Below, in pieces: positions 1 through 8,110 of a stretch of 16,108 nucleotides of DNA. A program made the translations under genes and the position numbers. Below the pieces are notes generated by a model. The model was not told where the DNA came from, made no database searches, and worked only from the letters and a program-made list of their open reading frames with translations. Within the stretch, counting starts at the first letter, position 1, and the number at the start of each line of letters is the position of its first letter. The DNA is from Chitinophagaceae bacterium (lineage in GTDB: Bacteria > Bacteroidota > Bacteroidia > Chitinophagales > Chitinophagaceae). The DNA is taken from positions 1-16,108 of the forward strand of contig CANKNL010000037.1 of NCBI GenBank assembly GCA_947483345.1. Reading direction: 5' to 3'.

Positions 1-46
1 ATTTGTTGCCTTAATATTGGTTGTAGTGCTTTTTATTAAGCAATAA
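1..46 (+). CDS. C-terminal tail of an upstream gene, probably a membrane protein (partial)
   Basis: Reading from base 2 gives FVALILVVVLFIKQ followed by a TAA stop at 44-46. This is a run of strongly hydrophobic residues ending in a short basic tail, as expected for the last transmembrane helix of an inner-membrane protein. Too little is present to name a family. The assignment rests only on the hydrophobic character of one of three frames, so a chance reading is possible. Confidence 0.4.
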   Translation, partial: FVALILVVVLFIKQ

Positions 47-185
47 ATGAAAACTAAACGCTTTTTTTAATTAGTTTAAATCGTTTACACTACAGATTAG
101 TTTAAAATATATATCCTGAATAAAAAGTTTTAAATTACCGTAATAATGTGCCTTGATTAGCGTTTATATTAAAAACCCTAATCCC

Positions 186-800
186 ATGAAAAAAGATATC
201 CTTTCTTTTACTATGCTATACAGCCTGGTAATATTATTCAGCTCATTTGTGGTCAGCAATAATGCTTTAGGAATCCCAAAATCAACCATTGACAAAGATA
301 AAGAAGGACCTGTCATTTGCTTTATACAATTGAATGATGGCACCATTAAGCATTACAACTCCTTAAAACTCGTTACCGGCATTTTAAAGACACCACATCT
401 GTTGGCCGACAATTCAATTATCATTAATTCAAAAGACATCATCGCCTATCAAAACGACAAACATTATGCAGTGTCTTCAAAAAAATTGATCAGTTCTAAA
501 TCCGGACTTATTGCATCAGAAACCTTACCAGGCTTTGCCATATTGATAGTAAACGGTAAGCTGAATGTATATTGCCGCAAATATTATAATGGCAGTACAG
601 CAGTTGATGAATACTTTATTCAAAATGGTCAAGAAGGGCCAATCATAGCCTATTCAAAAGATCTGTTGAAAAACATGTTAAAAGAAGATGCAAAGGCTTT
701 GGAATATTTCAGCAGTGCAACAAAAGAATCAACTAAATCAAAAAGATTGTTGCAAACAGTTGAAATGTATAACAGTACTCAGCTGATGACAAAAAATTAA
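186..800 (+). CDS. Small exported protein of unknown function
   Basis: This 204-residue product is not a family I can name. The N-terminus (MKKD, then a hydrophobic stretch of about 20 residues ending near SNNALG) looks like a Sec signal peptide, so the mature protein is probably periplasmic or exported. I chose the ATG at 186 over an in-frame TTG at 153 because the longer form would put a polar extension before the signal sequence. The mature part is a mix of short beta-like segments (GPVICFIQLNDGTIKHYN near residue 40; FAILIVNGKLNVYCRKYYNG near 125) followed by a Lys/Glu-rich helical C-terminus (about 155-204) ending MTKN. There is one cysteine in the mature part and no metal-binding or catalytic signature that I recognise. 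It faces mqnE across a 99-base gap containing a possible terminator, so it is probably a single-gene transcript. Function: unknown. Confidence 0.75.
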   Translation: MKKDILSFTMLYSLVILFSSFVVSNNALGIPKSTIDKDKEGPVICFIQLNDGTIKHYNSLKLVTGILKTPHLLADNSIIINSKDIIAYQNDKHYAVSSKKLISSKSGLIASETLPGFAILIVNGKLNVYCRKYYNGSTAVDEYFIQNGQEGPIIAYSKDLLKNMLKEDAKALEYFSSATKESTKSKRLLQTVEMYNSTQLMTKN

Positions 801-841
801 ATCAGAACAGGGCATCACTTAACTTTATCCTGCTGATTTTT
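800..841 (+). terminator. Possible hairpin terminator after the exported hypothetical gene
   Basis: AATCAG (800-805) pairs with CTGATT (833-838) and CAGG (808-811) pairs with CCTG (829-832), leaving a two-base AA bulge and a 17-base loop. A short T run follows (837-841). The left arm begins at the last base of the stop codon. The bulge and large loop make this a moderate call. Confidence 0.4.
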
Positions 842-899
842 CGTACCATGTATTAACTAGTGTAGTCGTATCTGGTAATGGGTAGCTTTACATCCGGTT

Positions 900-2042
900 T
901 TACTTAAAATCAAAATCGGTATAATCCTTTACCACATTATATAAGGTATCGCGTTCAACAGGTTTTCGGTTTACCTGTTTGATCAGCATCACCAACTCTT
1001 CAGTACGCATAACAGGTGTTTGCTCTTCGCTGCCAGCCATGCTGTATATTTTGGTCGAATCATCTATCGTACCATCAATATCATTAACTCCAAAAGCTAA
1101 ACTTAATTGGGCATTTTGCCTGCCAAGCATGGGCCAGTAGGCTTTAAGATGTGGGAAATTATCCAGATAAATTCTGGCAATGGCAAACAGGCGCATATCT
1201 TCAGTGATCGTAGATTCGGTAACATCACTCATGGCATTATCCTGGTTACGGAATTTTAAGGGAATGAAAGTATTAAAACCGCCTGTCTTATCCTGCAGTT
1301 CTCTCAACCTGCGCATATGGTCAATACGATGTTCAAATTTTTCTATATGCCCGTATAGCATCGTGGCATTGCTGTGCATGCCCAAATGATGCGCAGCTTC
1401 ATGTATGGCCAGCCAGCCATTGGCATCAACTTTATCAGCACATATTTGGTCTCTTATTTCGGGGTGAAAAATTTCAGCACCGCCGCCGGGTAAACTGTCT
1501 AATCCGGCATCATGCAATTGTTTCATGCCTTCGGCTACAGTAAGTTTTGCCTTGCGGAACATATAATCCAGTTCTACTGCTGTAAATGCCTTTACATGTA
1601 ATTCGGGCCGGTGTGTTTTTATTTTCTGCATCAGTTCTATGAAATACGCCATATCCATTTTAGGATGTACCCCACCCACAATATGCACTTCGGTTATCGG
1701 TTTACCATCATAGGCCTTCACCAAATCCAGCATCTGATCAATACTCAGTTCCCAACCTTCTTCTTTATGTGCATATAAACGTGAATAAGAACAAAATTCG
1801 CAACTGAATACACAAACATTGGTAGGCTCAATATGAAAATTGCGGTTAAAATAGGTTTTATCACCATGTAATCTTTCCCTAATAAAATTGGCCAGAGAGC
1901 CAACAAAGGCCAGGCTGCCTTTTTCAAAAAGCAACAGACACTCTTCATCGGTAATACGCTTACCATCTTTTACTTTTTGGGCAATGGTTTTAAGTCCTTT
2001 ATCTGCAGCGGTGGTTATTAAAATATCAATAGTATCTGTCAT
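900..2042 (-). CDS. mqnE: Aminofutalosine synthase MqnE (radical SAM)
   Basis: The product (380 residues from the ATG at 2042) is a radical SAM enzyme of the MqnE/CofH-like group. MqnE joins 3-[(1-carboxyvinyl)oxy]benzoate to SAM-derived adenosine to form aminofutalosine, an early step of the futalosine route to menaquinone in the cytosol. Visible evidence: the CX3CX2C iron-sulfur motif in CVFSCEFC (Cys77, Cys81, Cys84), preceded by HIEPTNVC; the VHIVGGVHPK segment; LPGGGAEIFHPEIRDQIC, which is typical of MqnE rather than MqnC; SNATMLYGHIE; and FIPLKFRN. Length is normal for the family. An in-frame TTG at 2060 would add six residues, but a TAAATTTG promoter-like box overlaps that position, favouring 2042. 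No other menaquinone gene is in the window, so the pathway genes appear dispersed. Distinguishing MqnE from the related MqnC rests on motif memory, but the GGGAE motif makes MqnE the best call. Confidence 0.92.
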   Translation of the reverse strand: MTDTIDILITTAADKGLKTIAQKVKDGKRITDEECLLLFEKGSLAFVGSLANFIRERLHGDKTYFNRNFHIEPTNVCVFSCEFCSYSRLYAHKEEGWELSIDQMLDLVKAYDGKPITEVHIVGGVHPKMDMAYFIELMQKIKTHRPELHVKAFTAVELDYMFRKAKLTVAEGMKQLHDAGLDSLPGGGAEIFHPEIRDQICADKVDANGWLAIHEAAHHLGMHSNATMLYGHIEKFEHRIDHMRRLRELQDKTGGFNTFIPLKFRNQDNAMSDVTESTITEDMRLFAIARIYLDNFPHLKAYWPMLGRQNAQLSLAFGVNDIDGTIDDSTKIYSMAGSEEQTPVMRTEELVMLIKQVNRKPVERDTLYNVVKDYTDFDFK

Positions 2043-2057
2043 CACAAAAAATTTTGA

Positions 2058-2065
2058 CAAATTTA
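2058..2065 (-). promoter_or_regulatory. Candidate -7 box for mqnE (TAAATTTG)
   Basis: On the minus strand TAAATTTG matches the Bacteroidota -7 form TAnnTTTG exactly. A TTTC, one change from TTTG, lies about 17-18 bases upstream. Transcription would start about ten bases before the ATG at 2042, giving a very short leader. The match is short and AT-rich, so chance is a real alternative. Confidence 0.4.
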
Positions 2066-2244
2066 CGATGATAAAAGATGTTGAAACACTATTTTGTGTT
2101 GAATAATTTATTATACTAAAATAGTCGATTTGTATGTCAAGAATTGCTCTGCCCCGAAAATAGACCCTGACTTTAGCCCTTTATCACAGACAATTAATAT
2201 AGAATAAATGTATACCTTACAAGTCTGAAATAAAACAACGCTAT

Positions 2245-3501
2245 ATGAGTATTAAGCTTCGACTTACTGCAATGAGTTTCTTACAATTTTTTGTTTGGGG
2301 CGCCTGGTTAATAACAGTGGCAAACTATTGGTTTGGTACTAAACAGTGGAGTGGCGAAAAATTTGGAGATGTATTTGCCACTTTGGGGTATTCATCAATA
2401 ATAATGCCTGCATTAACCGGTATTATCGCCGATAAGTGGTTAAACGCAGAAAAACTGTATGGCATTTTACACATTTTAGGAGGCCTGTTTTTAGCCTGTA
2501 TTCCTTTGGCAGGAAGCCCTGTGGCATTCTTTGGAATAATATTTGGAGCTATGCTTTGTTATATGCCAACCATTTCATTGTCTAATTCTATTGCCTATAC
2601 CATTCTTAAAAATAATAATTACGATGTAGTAAAGGTTTTTCCGCCTATCAGGGTTTGGGGAACCATTGGGTTTATTGCCGCCATGTGGCTTACAAACCTA
2701 TCGGGCAATAAAGCATCGGGCAACATGTTTTACATATCGGCTGTTTCTGCAGTAATTTTAGGCATCTATTCTTTTACCTTACCAAAATGTCCGCCACAAA
2801 AGTTAATATCTGAAAATGCCTCTTTATCACAAAAATTAGGGTTAGACGCTTTTAAATTATTTAAGAACCCTAAAATTGCCATGTTCTTTGTATTCTCGAT
2901 GTTTTTAGGCGCGGCGTTACAATTGACGAACATGTATGGTGATGTGTATTTATCTGAATTTGCCAAGGTACCTGCTTATGCCGAATCATTTGTGGTTAAG
3001 TATTCTACCATCATCATGTCTATTTCACAGATATCTGAAACACTCTTTATATTGGCCATCCCTTTTTTCCTAAAACGTTTTGGCATAAAACAGGTCATGT
3101 TTATTTCAATGATGGCCTGGTTTTTACGTTTTGGATTATTTAGTTACGGTAATCCACAAGAAGGTTTATGGATGATTATTGTATCCTGTATAGTTTATGG
3201 AATGGCTTTTGATTTTTTCAATATATCAGGATCATTATTTATTGAAACATCTACTGATTCTAAAATCCGTTCTAGTGCACAAGGTTTGTTCATGATGATT
3301 ACTAATGGATTTGGTGCAGTATTGGGGAGTAAGATCAGTGGGTGGATGATTCAAAATTATTATACCAGTGCAGACGGCGTTAGAAACTGGCAGGGTATCT
3401 GGCTGGTTTTTGCAATTTATGCACTCATTGTAGGTATCTTATTCCTCATCTTCTTCAAACACAAACACGATCCAAAAGCATTAGAGAGCGTGCAACATTA
3501 A
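2245..3501 (+). CDS. Nucleoside:H+ symporter-type MFS permease (NupG family)
   Basis: This 418-residue inner-membrane protein resembles the nucleoside:H+ symporter branch of the major facilitator superfamily, whose E. coli members NupG and XapB are of nearly the same length. Visible evidence: the N-terminus MSIKLRLTAMSFLQFFVWGAW with an amphipathic start and first helix; about twelve hydrophobic segments; the GIIADKW loop after helix 2; PPIRVWGTIGFI near residue 135, typical of this branch; a polar central loop (about 185-205, LPKCPPQKL) between two six-helix halves; and a C-terminal KHKHDP tail. It would import nucleosides with protons, but the exact substrate cannot be read from the sequence. 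It is divergent from mqnE with a 202-base gap, and is followed by a strong terminator, so it is probably monocistronic. I see no exact TAnnTTTG box ahead of it. Confidence 0.85.
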   Translation: MSIKLRLTAMSFLQFFVWGAWLITVANYWFGTKQWSGEKFGDVFATLGYSSIIMPALTGIIADKWLNAEKLYGILHILGGLFLACIPLAGSPVAFFGIIFGAMLCYMPTISLSNSIAYTILKNNNYDVVKVFPPIRVWGTIGFIAAMWLTNLSGNKASGNMFYISAVSAVILGIYSFTLPKCPPQKLISENASLSQKLGLDAFKLFKNPKIAMFFVFSMFLGAALQLTNMYGDVYLSEFAKVPAYAESFVVKYSTIIMSISQISETLFILAIPFFLKRFGIKQVMFISMMAWFLRFGLFSYGNPQEGLWMIIVSCIVYGMAFDFFNISGSLFIETSTDSKIRSSAQGLFMMITNGFGAVLGSKISGWMIQNYYTSADGVRNWQGIWLVFAIYALIVGILFLIFFKHKHDPKALESVQH

Positions 3502-3530
3502 TTAGTCAACTCAACTATTGTTGCATTAAA

Positions 3531-3560
3531 AATCCCCTGCTAAAACAGGGGATTCTTATT
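3531..3560. terminator. Strong hairpin terminator between nupG-like gene and trxA
   Basis: A perfect 9-base inverted repeat, AATCCCCTG (3531-3539) and CAGGGGATT (3546-3554), encloses a 6-base loop CTAAAA. It sits 29 bases after the permease stop codon, with a modest T-rich tail (CTTATT). It lies between two convergent genes and has A residues on its left side, so it could stop transcription from both directions. Confidence 0.85.
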
Positions 3561-3597
3561 ATCTGTCAAATTTGTGTAATCAACTAATCTGTAATCA

Positions 3598-3915
3598 TTA
3601 TTTATGCTGCTCAATCTTTTTAACAAAATTAGCCTTTGGCTGTGCACCCACTAATTTATCAACTACCTGTCCGCCTTTTACAAAAAGGATCGCCGGGATA
3701 CTGGTAATACCATAGTTCATCGATATCTGTGGATTATTATCAACATTTACCTTACCTATATTTACTTTACCATCATAGTCTTTAGCCAGTTCTTCAATTA
3801 CAGGGCCTATTGCACGGCAGGGGCCGCACCATTCTGCCCAAAAGTCAATAACCGTTAATTTATCAGAGTCTAATACGCTTGCTTTAAAATTTGCATCTGT
3901 GAATTCAAGTGCCAT
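3598..3915 (-). CDS. trxA: Thioredoxin
   Basis: This 105-residue cytosolic protein is a classical single-domain thioredoxin. It reduces disulfides in target proteins and is recharged by thioredoxin reductase. The active site WCGPC is at residues 29-33 (Cys30, Cys33), the buried Asp of the family is Asp24 in VIDFWAEW, and the cis-proline loop reads TSIPA near residue 73. The C-terminal KGGQVVDKLVGAQPK matches the usual last strand and helix. There is no signal peptide, so it is cytoplasmic. Its length is typical (105-110). It lies downstream of dnaE on the same strand, but 196 bases separate them and a promoter-like box lies in between, so it is likely transcribed alone. MsrA at the right of the window is a plausible type of client, although that enzyme appears to be exported. 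Confidence 0.96.
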   Translation of the reverse strand: MALEFTDANFKASVLDSDKLTVIDFWAEWCGPCRAIGPVIEELAKDYDGKVNIGKVNVDNNPQISMNYGITSIPAILFVKGGQVVDKLVGAQPKANFVKKIEQHK

Positions 3916-3959
3916 AAGTATTTGTTTTATTAATTTATAATATTTGTTAGTAAAGAGTG

Positions 3960-3967
3960 CAAACTTA
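3960..3967 (-). promoter_or_regulatory. Candidate -7 box for trxA (TAAGTTTG)
   Basis: TAAGTTTG on the minus strand fits TAnnTTTG and would start transcription roughly 35-40 bases before the trxA ATG. No TTG is found at the expected upstream distance, so only half of the promoter is supported. Confidence 0.4.
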
Positions 3968-4111
3968 AATCCAATTTCTCTAATATGCTGTTATGACATA
4001 TCCACAGGATGTGAATCTGACAAGGGAAGAAAAAATATGCCACAGAGGTATGGAAGCTAGATCCTTTAAAATTTAAACAATAGTTCAACAATATGCAATC
4101 CTTAAACCGCC

Positions 4112-7100
4112 TTACCCCGTTACCACACTCACTTCAATATCTTTATTTTCATTTAAATAAAAAGCCAGGTCGTCATTCATGGTCAGGCTTTTTTCAAGGC
4201 TGTACATACCTACTTTATATTTATTACGACTGTCAATTACATTAAACTTAATAGAGGTTTTACCCGGATTGGCCTTTATATTGGCATCAATAAACTCAAC
4301 CATTTCGGTATTGATGAATTGTGGCTCTACGTCAATGATTACCTGTTTGGTTAAAGAAGATTTTACCGTATCCAGCAGGTGCAACTTATTTAAACTGAAT
4401 TCGAAAGACAGACCATCATAGCGTTGGCGAAAAGCACCTTCAATCATTACGATCAACCCTTTTTCGAGGTAATTATTATATTTTACATAATCTTCGCTCC
4501 AGAGCATGAACTCAGCCTTACCGCTGTAATCTTCAATAGTTAAAATGGCAAAATTCTTACCCTTCTTTGTTAACCGGTGCTGTGTATCAACAACCAGACC
4601 TGCCAGGCGAAAACTCCGGGCAGGATTTGGATGCGTGTTTACAGCCAGCTTAAATTCAGTATAATCGATCAGCGGTGTAATATTATAATGCCGCATTTCA
4701 AACTTATAATTATCCAATGGATGACCACTCATAAACATACCGGTAACTTCCTTTTCATAATCCAACTGAACAGCCAATGGCCATGGCTCACAAACGGCTA
4801 ATTTGGGTGGTACAATATCCGGCATCTGCATATCGCCGAACAGGGTATTGGCCGAACTGGCATTTTGTGACTGAAATACACTACCAAATTTTAAGATCTT
4901 TTCCAAGCCCTGCATATCGCCCGGTGCCTGAAAAAAATACTGTGCTCTTGTAAGATCTGTAAAACAATCAAAAGCACCTGAATACACAAGACTTTCCAAC
5001 GATTTTTTATTAGCATTGCGATGGTTAACCCGCTTAGCCAGATCATAAATAGATGAAAAATGCCCATGTTTTGTTCTTTCTTCAATAATATTTTGAATAG
5101 CATTTTCGCCAACCCCTTTTAAACCACTAAAACCAAAGCGTATTTCTGCTTTTTTATTTACGGCGAAACCATTTTGCGATTCATTAATATCGGGCCCCAA
5201 AACTTTTAGGCCCATTCGTTTACACTCTTCCATAAAAAAAGTGATCTTGTCAATACTGCCTGCATGATTCAATACAGCAGCCATATATTCACTGGGATAG
5301 TGGGCTTTTAAATAAGCGGTTTGATAGGCCACAAAAGCATAACAGGTAGAATGTGATTTATTAAATGCATATTGCGCAAAAGCTTCCCAATCTGTCCAGA
5401 TCTTTTCTAATATAACGGTATCATGCCCTTTTGCACTGGCCCCATCCACAAACTGTAGCTTCATTTTATCCAATACAGCCTTTTGTTTTTTACCCATTGC
5501 TTTTCGCAATATATCTGCATCGCCTTTACTAAAACCGCCAAGCTTTTGAGACAGTAACATCACCTGCTCCTGGTAGACCGTAATACCATATGTTTCTTTT
5601 AAAAATTCCTCCATATCAGCCAAATCATATACCACTTGTTTTTTACCAAGTTTACGATCAATATACTCCGGAATATAGCCCATTGGTCCCGGGCGATACA
5701 AGGCATTCATGGCTATCAGATCTGCAAATTTATCAGGCTTTAACTCCCGCAAATACTTTTGCATACCCGGACTTTCAAACTGAAAAGTGCCATTTGTATC
5801 GCCCTGTTGGTAAAGCTTATAGGTTTTCTCATCATCCAAAGGAATGGTATCGATATCAATGACCACCCCGTGATTTTGTTTAATAAGTTGTAATGCCGTT
5901 TTTAAAATACTCAGTGTCTTTAATCCCAGAAAGTCCATCTTAATTACACCAGCTTCTTCTATTGAATTGCCTTCAATTTGGGTTAGCCATAAATCTGATT
6001 CCTTAGAAATAGCCACTGGCAAAAGTTCTGTTAGATCCTGTGGCGCAATGATAATGGCCGAAGCATGAATACCGGTATTACGAACTGACCCTTCGAGAAT
6101 TTCTGCTTCATGCAAAATTTTACTTTGCAGATCGTTGCCATTATAAATTTCTCTTAATTTTTTTACATTCTCAATATCTTCTGCCTGCAATTGTTCTTTT
6201 TCCTCCAGCGATTTTTCACCCTCTTTTGCTTCTTTGATGGTAAATGGTGCATGTAATAATCTTTTTAAATTAATACCGGGCCTTTCGGGAACCAATTTTG
6301 ATATGGCCCTACTTTCGGCCAAAGGCAGATCCATAACTCTTGACACGTCGGCTATACTTGATTTTGCAGCCATGGTGCCATAAGTGATGATCTGTGCCAC
6401 CTGGTTCTTTCCATATTTTTGCACTACATAATCCAATACTTTTTGTCTGCCTTCATCATCAAAATCCGTATCTATATCGGGCATGGTTTTACGCTCCGGA
6501 TTTAAAAATCTTTCAAACAGTAAATTGTATTTAATGGGATCTATATTGGTAATACCGATACAATAAGCCACCGCACTGCCGGCTGCAGAACCACGCCCGG
6601 GGCCAATAAATACACCCATATCCCGGCCGGCTTTAATAAAGTCGCCAACGATTAAAAAATAACCTGCAAAACCCATATTTTTAATAACCCCCAACTCAAA
6701 ACTTAAACGTTCTTCTGCTTCCGGTGTTAATATTTTATACCGTTCTTTTGCACCCGCCCAGGTTAAATGGGCCAGGTAATCATCCTGTGAATTAAAATTA
6801 GCCGGCACCGTAAAATGCGGCAGCAGTATATCTCTTTTTAAATTCAGTAAATCAACCTTATCTACAATTTCATTGGTATTATCGATAGCTTCAGGCAGAT
6901 CCTCAAAAACCTTGCTCATTTCGGCCCCGGTCTTTAAATAAAACTGGTCGTTAGGAAAAGCAAAGCGTTTGTTTTTAGCAAATACATCATCATCTGTAAA
7001 CTCACGCAGGGCAGGAGTGCTCTGTTTTTCACCGGTATTGATACATAACAGAATATCATGTGCATTAAAATCTTTTTGATCTACATAATGCGAGTCGTTA

Positions 7101-7732
7101 CTGGCAATCACTTTTACATGGTGCTTTTTAGCAAATCGCAATAACACCTCATTTACTTTTTCCTGATCAGGAATGCCGTGACGTTGTAATTCTACATAAT
7201 AATCCTCCTGAAATATATTGAGCCACCATTTAAATTCATTCTCGCCTTCTTCTTCACCTTTTTTTAAAATGGTTTGTGGCACCAATGCACCGAGGCAACA
7301 GGTTGTGGCTATAAGCCCCTCATGATACTTATGAATAAGTTCTTTATCTATGCGTGGATATTTTGAATACAAGCCCTCGATATATCCCAGTGAAGTGAGT
7401 TTAACCAGGTTCTTATAGCCTTCGGCATTTTTAGCCAGCAATATCTGGTGATGGCGTGGATCCTTTTCTTCTTTACTGAAAGTTTTACGATGCCTGTCCT
7501 GCGTTATATAAAACTCACAACCAACAATTGGCTTAACTTTTAAACTGCCATCAGCATGTTTATGATTGTAGGCTTCTTTTACAAATTCAAAGGCGCCAAA
7601 CATATTACCATGATCACTGATTGCCAGTGCCGGCATTCCATCAGCAATAGCTTTTTTATAAAGATTTTTGATAGAGGCAGCCCCATCTAATAAAGAAAAC
7701 TGTGTATGTACGTGTAAATGTGAAAATTTCAT
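4112..7732 (-). CDS. dnaE: DNA polymerase III alpha subunit
   Basis: This 1206-residue protein is the catalytic subunit of the chromosomal replicase. Domains in order: an N-terminal PHP domain (about 1-280); the C-family polymerase palm, fingers and thumb (about 290-850); a helix-hairpin-helix region (FSGLKGVGENA); and a C-terminal OB-fold (FRLAGLVVDTQHRL, then FAILTIEDYSGKAEF). Catalytic aspartates are visible as Asp419 and Asp421 in PDIDTDF, with the third, Asp600, in KMDFLGL. GPGRGSAAGS is the conserved nucleotide-binding segment. The PHP domain keeps likely metal ligands: HLHVH (His7, His9), SDHG (Asp40, His41), GCEF (Glu73), RHH (His94/95) and NDSHY (Asp213, His215). In E. coli several of these are lost, so this PHP may bind metal and be able to proofread. 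It is probably transcribed alone from the promoter in the upstream intergenic region, divergently from the NlpC/P60 gene. The ATG at 7732 gives the standard MKFSHLHVHT start. Confidence 0.97.
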   Translation of the reverse strand: MKFSHLHVHTQFSLLDGAASIKNLYKKAIADGMPALAISDHGNMFGAFEFVKEAYNHKHADGSLKVKPIVGCEFYITQDRHRKTFSKEEKDPRHHQILLAKNAEGYKNLVKLTSLGYIEGLYSKYPRIDKELIHKYHEGLIATTCCLGALVPQTILKKGEEEGENEFKWWLNIFQEDYYVELQRHGIPDQEKVNEVLLRFAKKHHVKVIASNDSHYVDQKDFNAHDILLCINTGEKQSTPALREFTDDDVFAKNKRFAFPNDQFYLKTGAEMSKVFEDLPEAIDNTNEIVDKVDLLNLKRDILLPHFTVPANFNSQDDYLAHLTWAGAKERYKILTPEAEERLSFELGVIKNMGFAGYFLIVGDFIKAGRDMGVFIGPGRGSAAGSAVAYCIGITNIDPIKYNLLFERFLNPERKTMPDIDTDFDDEGRQKVLDYVVQKYGKNQVAQIITYGTMAAKSSIADVSRVMDLPLAESRAISKLVPERPGINLKRLLHAPFTIKEAKEGEKSLEEKEQLQAEDIENVKKLREIYNGNDLQSKILHEAEILEGSVRNTGIHASAIIIAPQDLTELLPVAISKESDLWLTQIEGNSIEEAGVIKMDFLGLKTLSILKTALQLIKQNHGVVIDIDTIPLDDEKTYKLYQQGDTNGTFQFESPGMQKYLRELKPDKFADLIAMNALYRPGPMGYIPEYIDRKLGKKQVVYDLADMEEFLKETYGITVYQEQVMLLSQKLGGFSKGDADILRKAMGKKQKAVLDKMKLQFVDGASAKGHDTVILEKIWTDWEAFAQYAFNKSHSTCYAFVAYQTAYLKAHYPSEYMAAVLNHAGSIDKITFFMEECKRMGLKVLGPDINESQNGFAVNKKAEIRFGFSGLKGVGENAIQNIIEERTKHGHFSSIYDLAKRVNHRNANKKSLESLVYSGAFDCFTDLTRAQYFFQAPGDMQGLEKILKFGSVFQSQNASSANTLFGDMQMPDIVPPKLAVCEPWPLAVQLDYEKEVTGMFMSGHPLDNYKFEMRHYNITPLIDYTEFKLAVNTHPNPARSFRLAGLVVDTQHRLTKKGKNFAILTIEDYSGKAEFMLWSEDYVKYNNYLEKGLIVMIEGAFRQRYDGLSFEFSLNKLHLLDTVKSSLTKQVIIDVEPQFINTEMVEFIDANIKANPGKTSIKFNVIDSRNKYKVGMYSLEKSLTMNDDLAFYLNENKDIEVSVVTG

Positions 7733-7740
7733 AGTAAAAT

Positions 7741-7831
7741 CGTTTCTCGTTTCTTGTTTTTAGTTACTTGTTACTCGTTTGGGCAAAAATATGCTTATAA
7801 CGATAACCCAAAAAACGAGAAACCAGAAACG
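7741..7831. repeat. Imperfect inverted repeat bracketing the dnaE promoter
   Basis: The right arm (7807-7830, beginning CCCAAAAAACGAG on the plus strand) matches the reverse complement of 7763-7783 at 18 of 21 positions with a 3-base gap. Part of it (7815-7831) also matches the reverse complement of 7741-7757 at 15 of 17 positions. The arms are built from a repeated unit close to ACGAGAAAC. The right arm contains the -33 element, and the left arm begins next to the -7 box and fills the predicted leader. A separate 8-base dyad, TAACGATA (7798-7805) and TATCGTTA (7842-7849), overlaps it. Confidence 0.7.
7784..7813 (-). promoter_or_regulatory. Promoter of dnaE (TTTTG - 17 - TATTTTTG)
   Basis: On the minus strand TATTTTTG (7791 down to 7784) is an exact TAnnTTTG box, and TTTTG (7813 down to 7809) lies 17 bases upstream. 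This is the full two-part Bacteroidota promoter. Transcription would start near 7778, giving a leader of about 45 bases before the dnaE ATG. Confidence 0.65.
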
Positions 7832-7932
7832 GAGTAGCAAATATCGTTAACAATAGGCTGCATGTCTAAAACGTTTTTCCACAGTATATGGCGCCAATTA
7901 CCGATGCCTTTATTTAAATAAATGTTAATGCC

Positions 7933-7963
7933 TTGCATTTACCGCATATCAAAGTTACCTTTG
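7933..7963 (+). promoter_or_regulatory. Promoter of the NlpC/P60 gene (TTG - 20 - TACCTTTG)
   Basis: TTG at 7933-7935 and TACCTTTG at 7956-7963 are separated by 20 bases and fit the two-part Bacteroidota promoter exactly. The predicted start near 7970 would leave an untranslated leader of about 140 bases, which is long for a single enzyme gene. Confidence 0.6.
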
Positions 7964-8110
7964 CAGAGCAAAAGAGAACTTATAGTATTCATTAGTTTGT
8001 AAGACAGGAGCTCAGCTTGGCGTAGTTAAATAGTGAAAAGCAAAAGAATAATAGAAGCGTAAAAAACACAAGACTAAGTTATACTTACGTTATAAACCTA
8101 TCGTTTACGT

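Larger units (their letters stand above)
7733..8110. other. 378-base divergent intergenic region between dnaE and the NlpC/P60 gene
   Basis: This gene-free stretch holds the dnaE promoter with its flanking inverted repeats (7741-7849), an AT-rich middle (7850-7930), the promoter of the peptidase gene (7933-7963), and a leader of about 140 bases (7970-8110). I saw no tRNA-like cloverleaf and no recognised riboswitch. Short hairpins such as TAAGT-TAT-ACTTA (8075-8087) are weak. Confidence 0.7.

Noticed and set aside
3997..4013. Hairpin CATATCC-ACA-GGATGTG as a terminator for dnaE
   Set aside because: On the minus strand, where dnaE is transcribed, the wobble pair becomes a mismatch and no T run follows; it also lies beyond the gene by about 100 bases.
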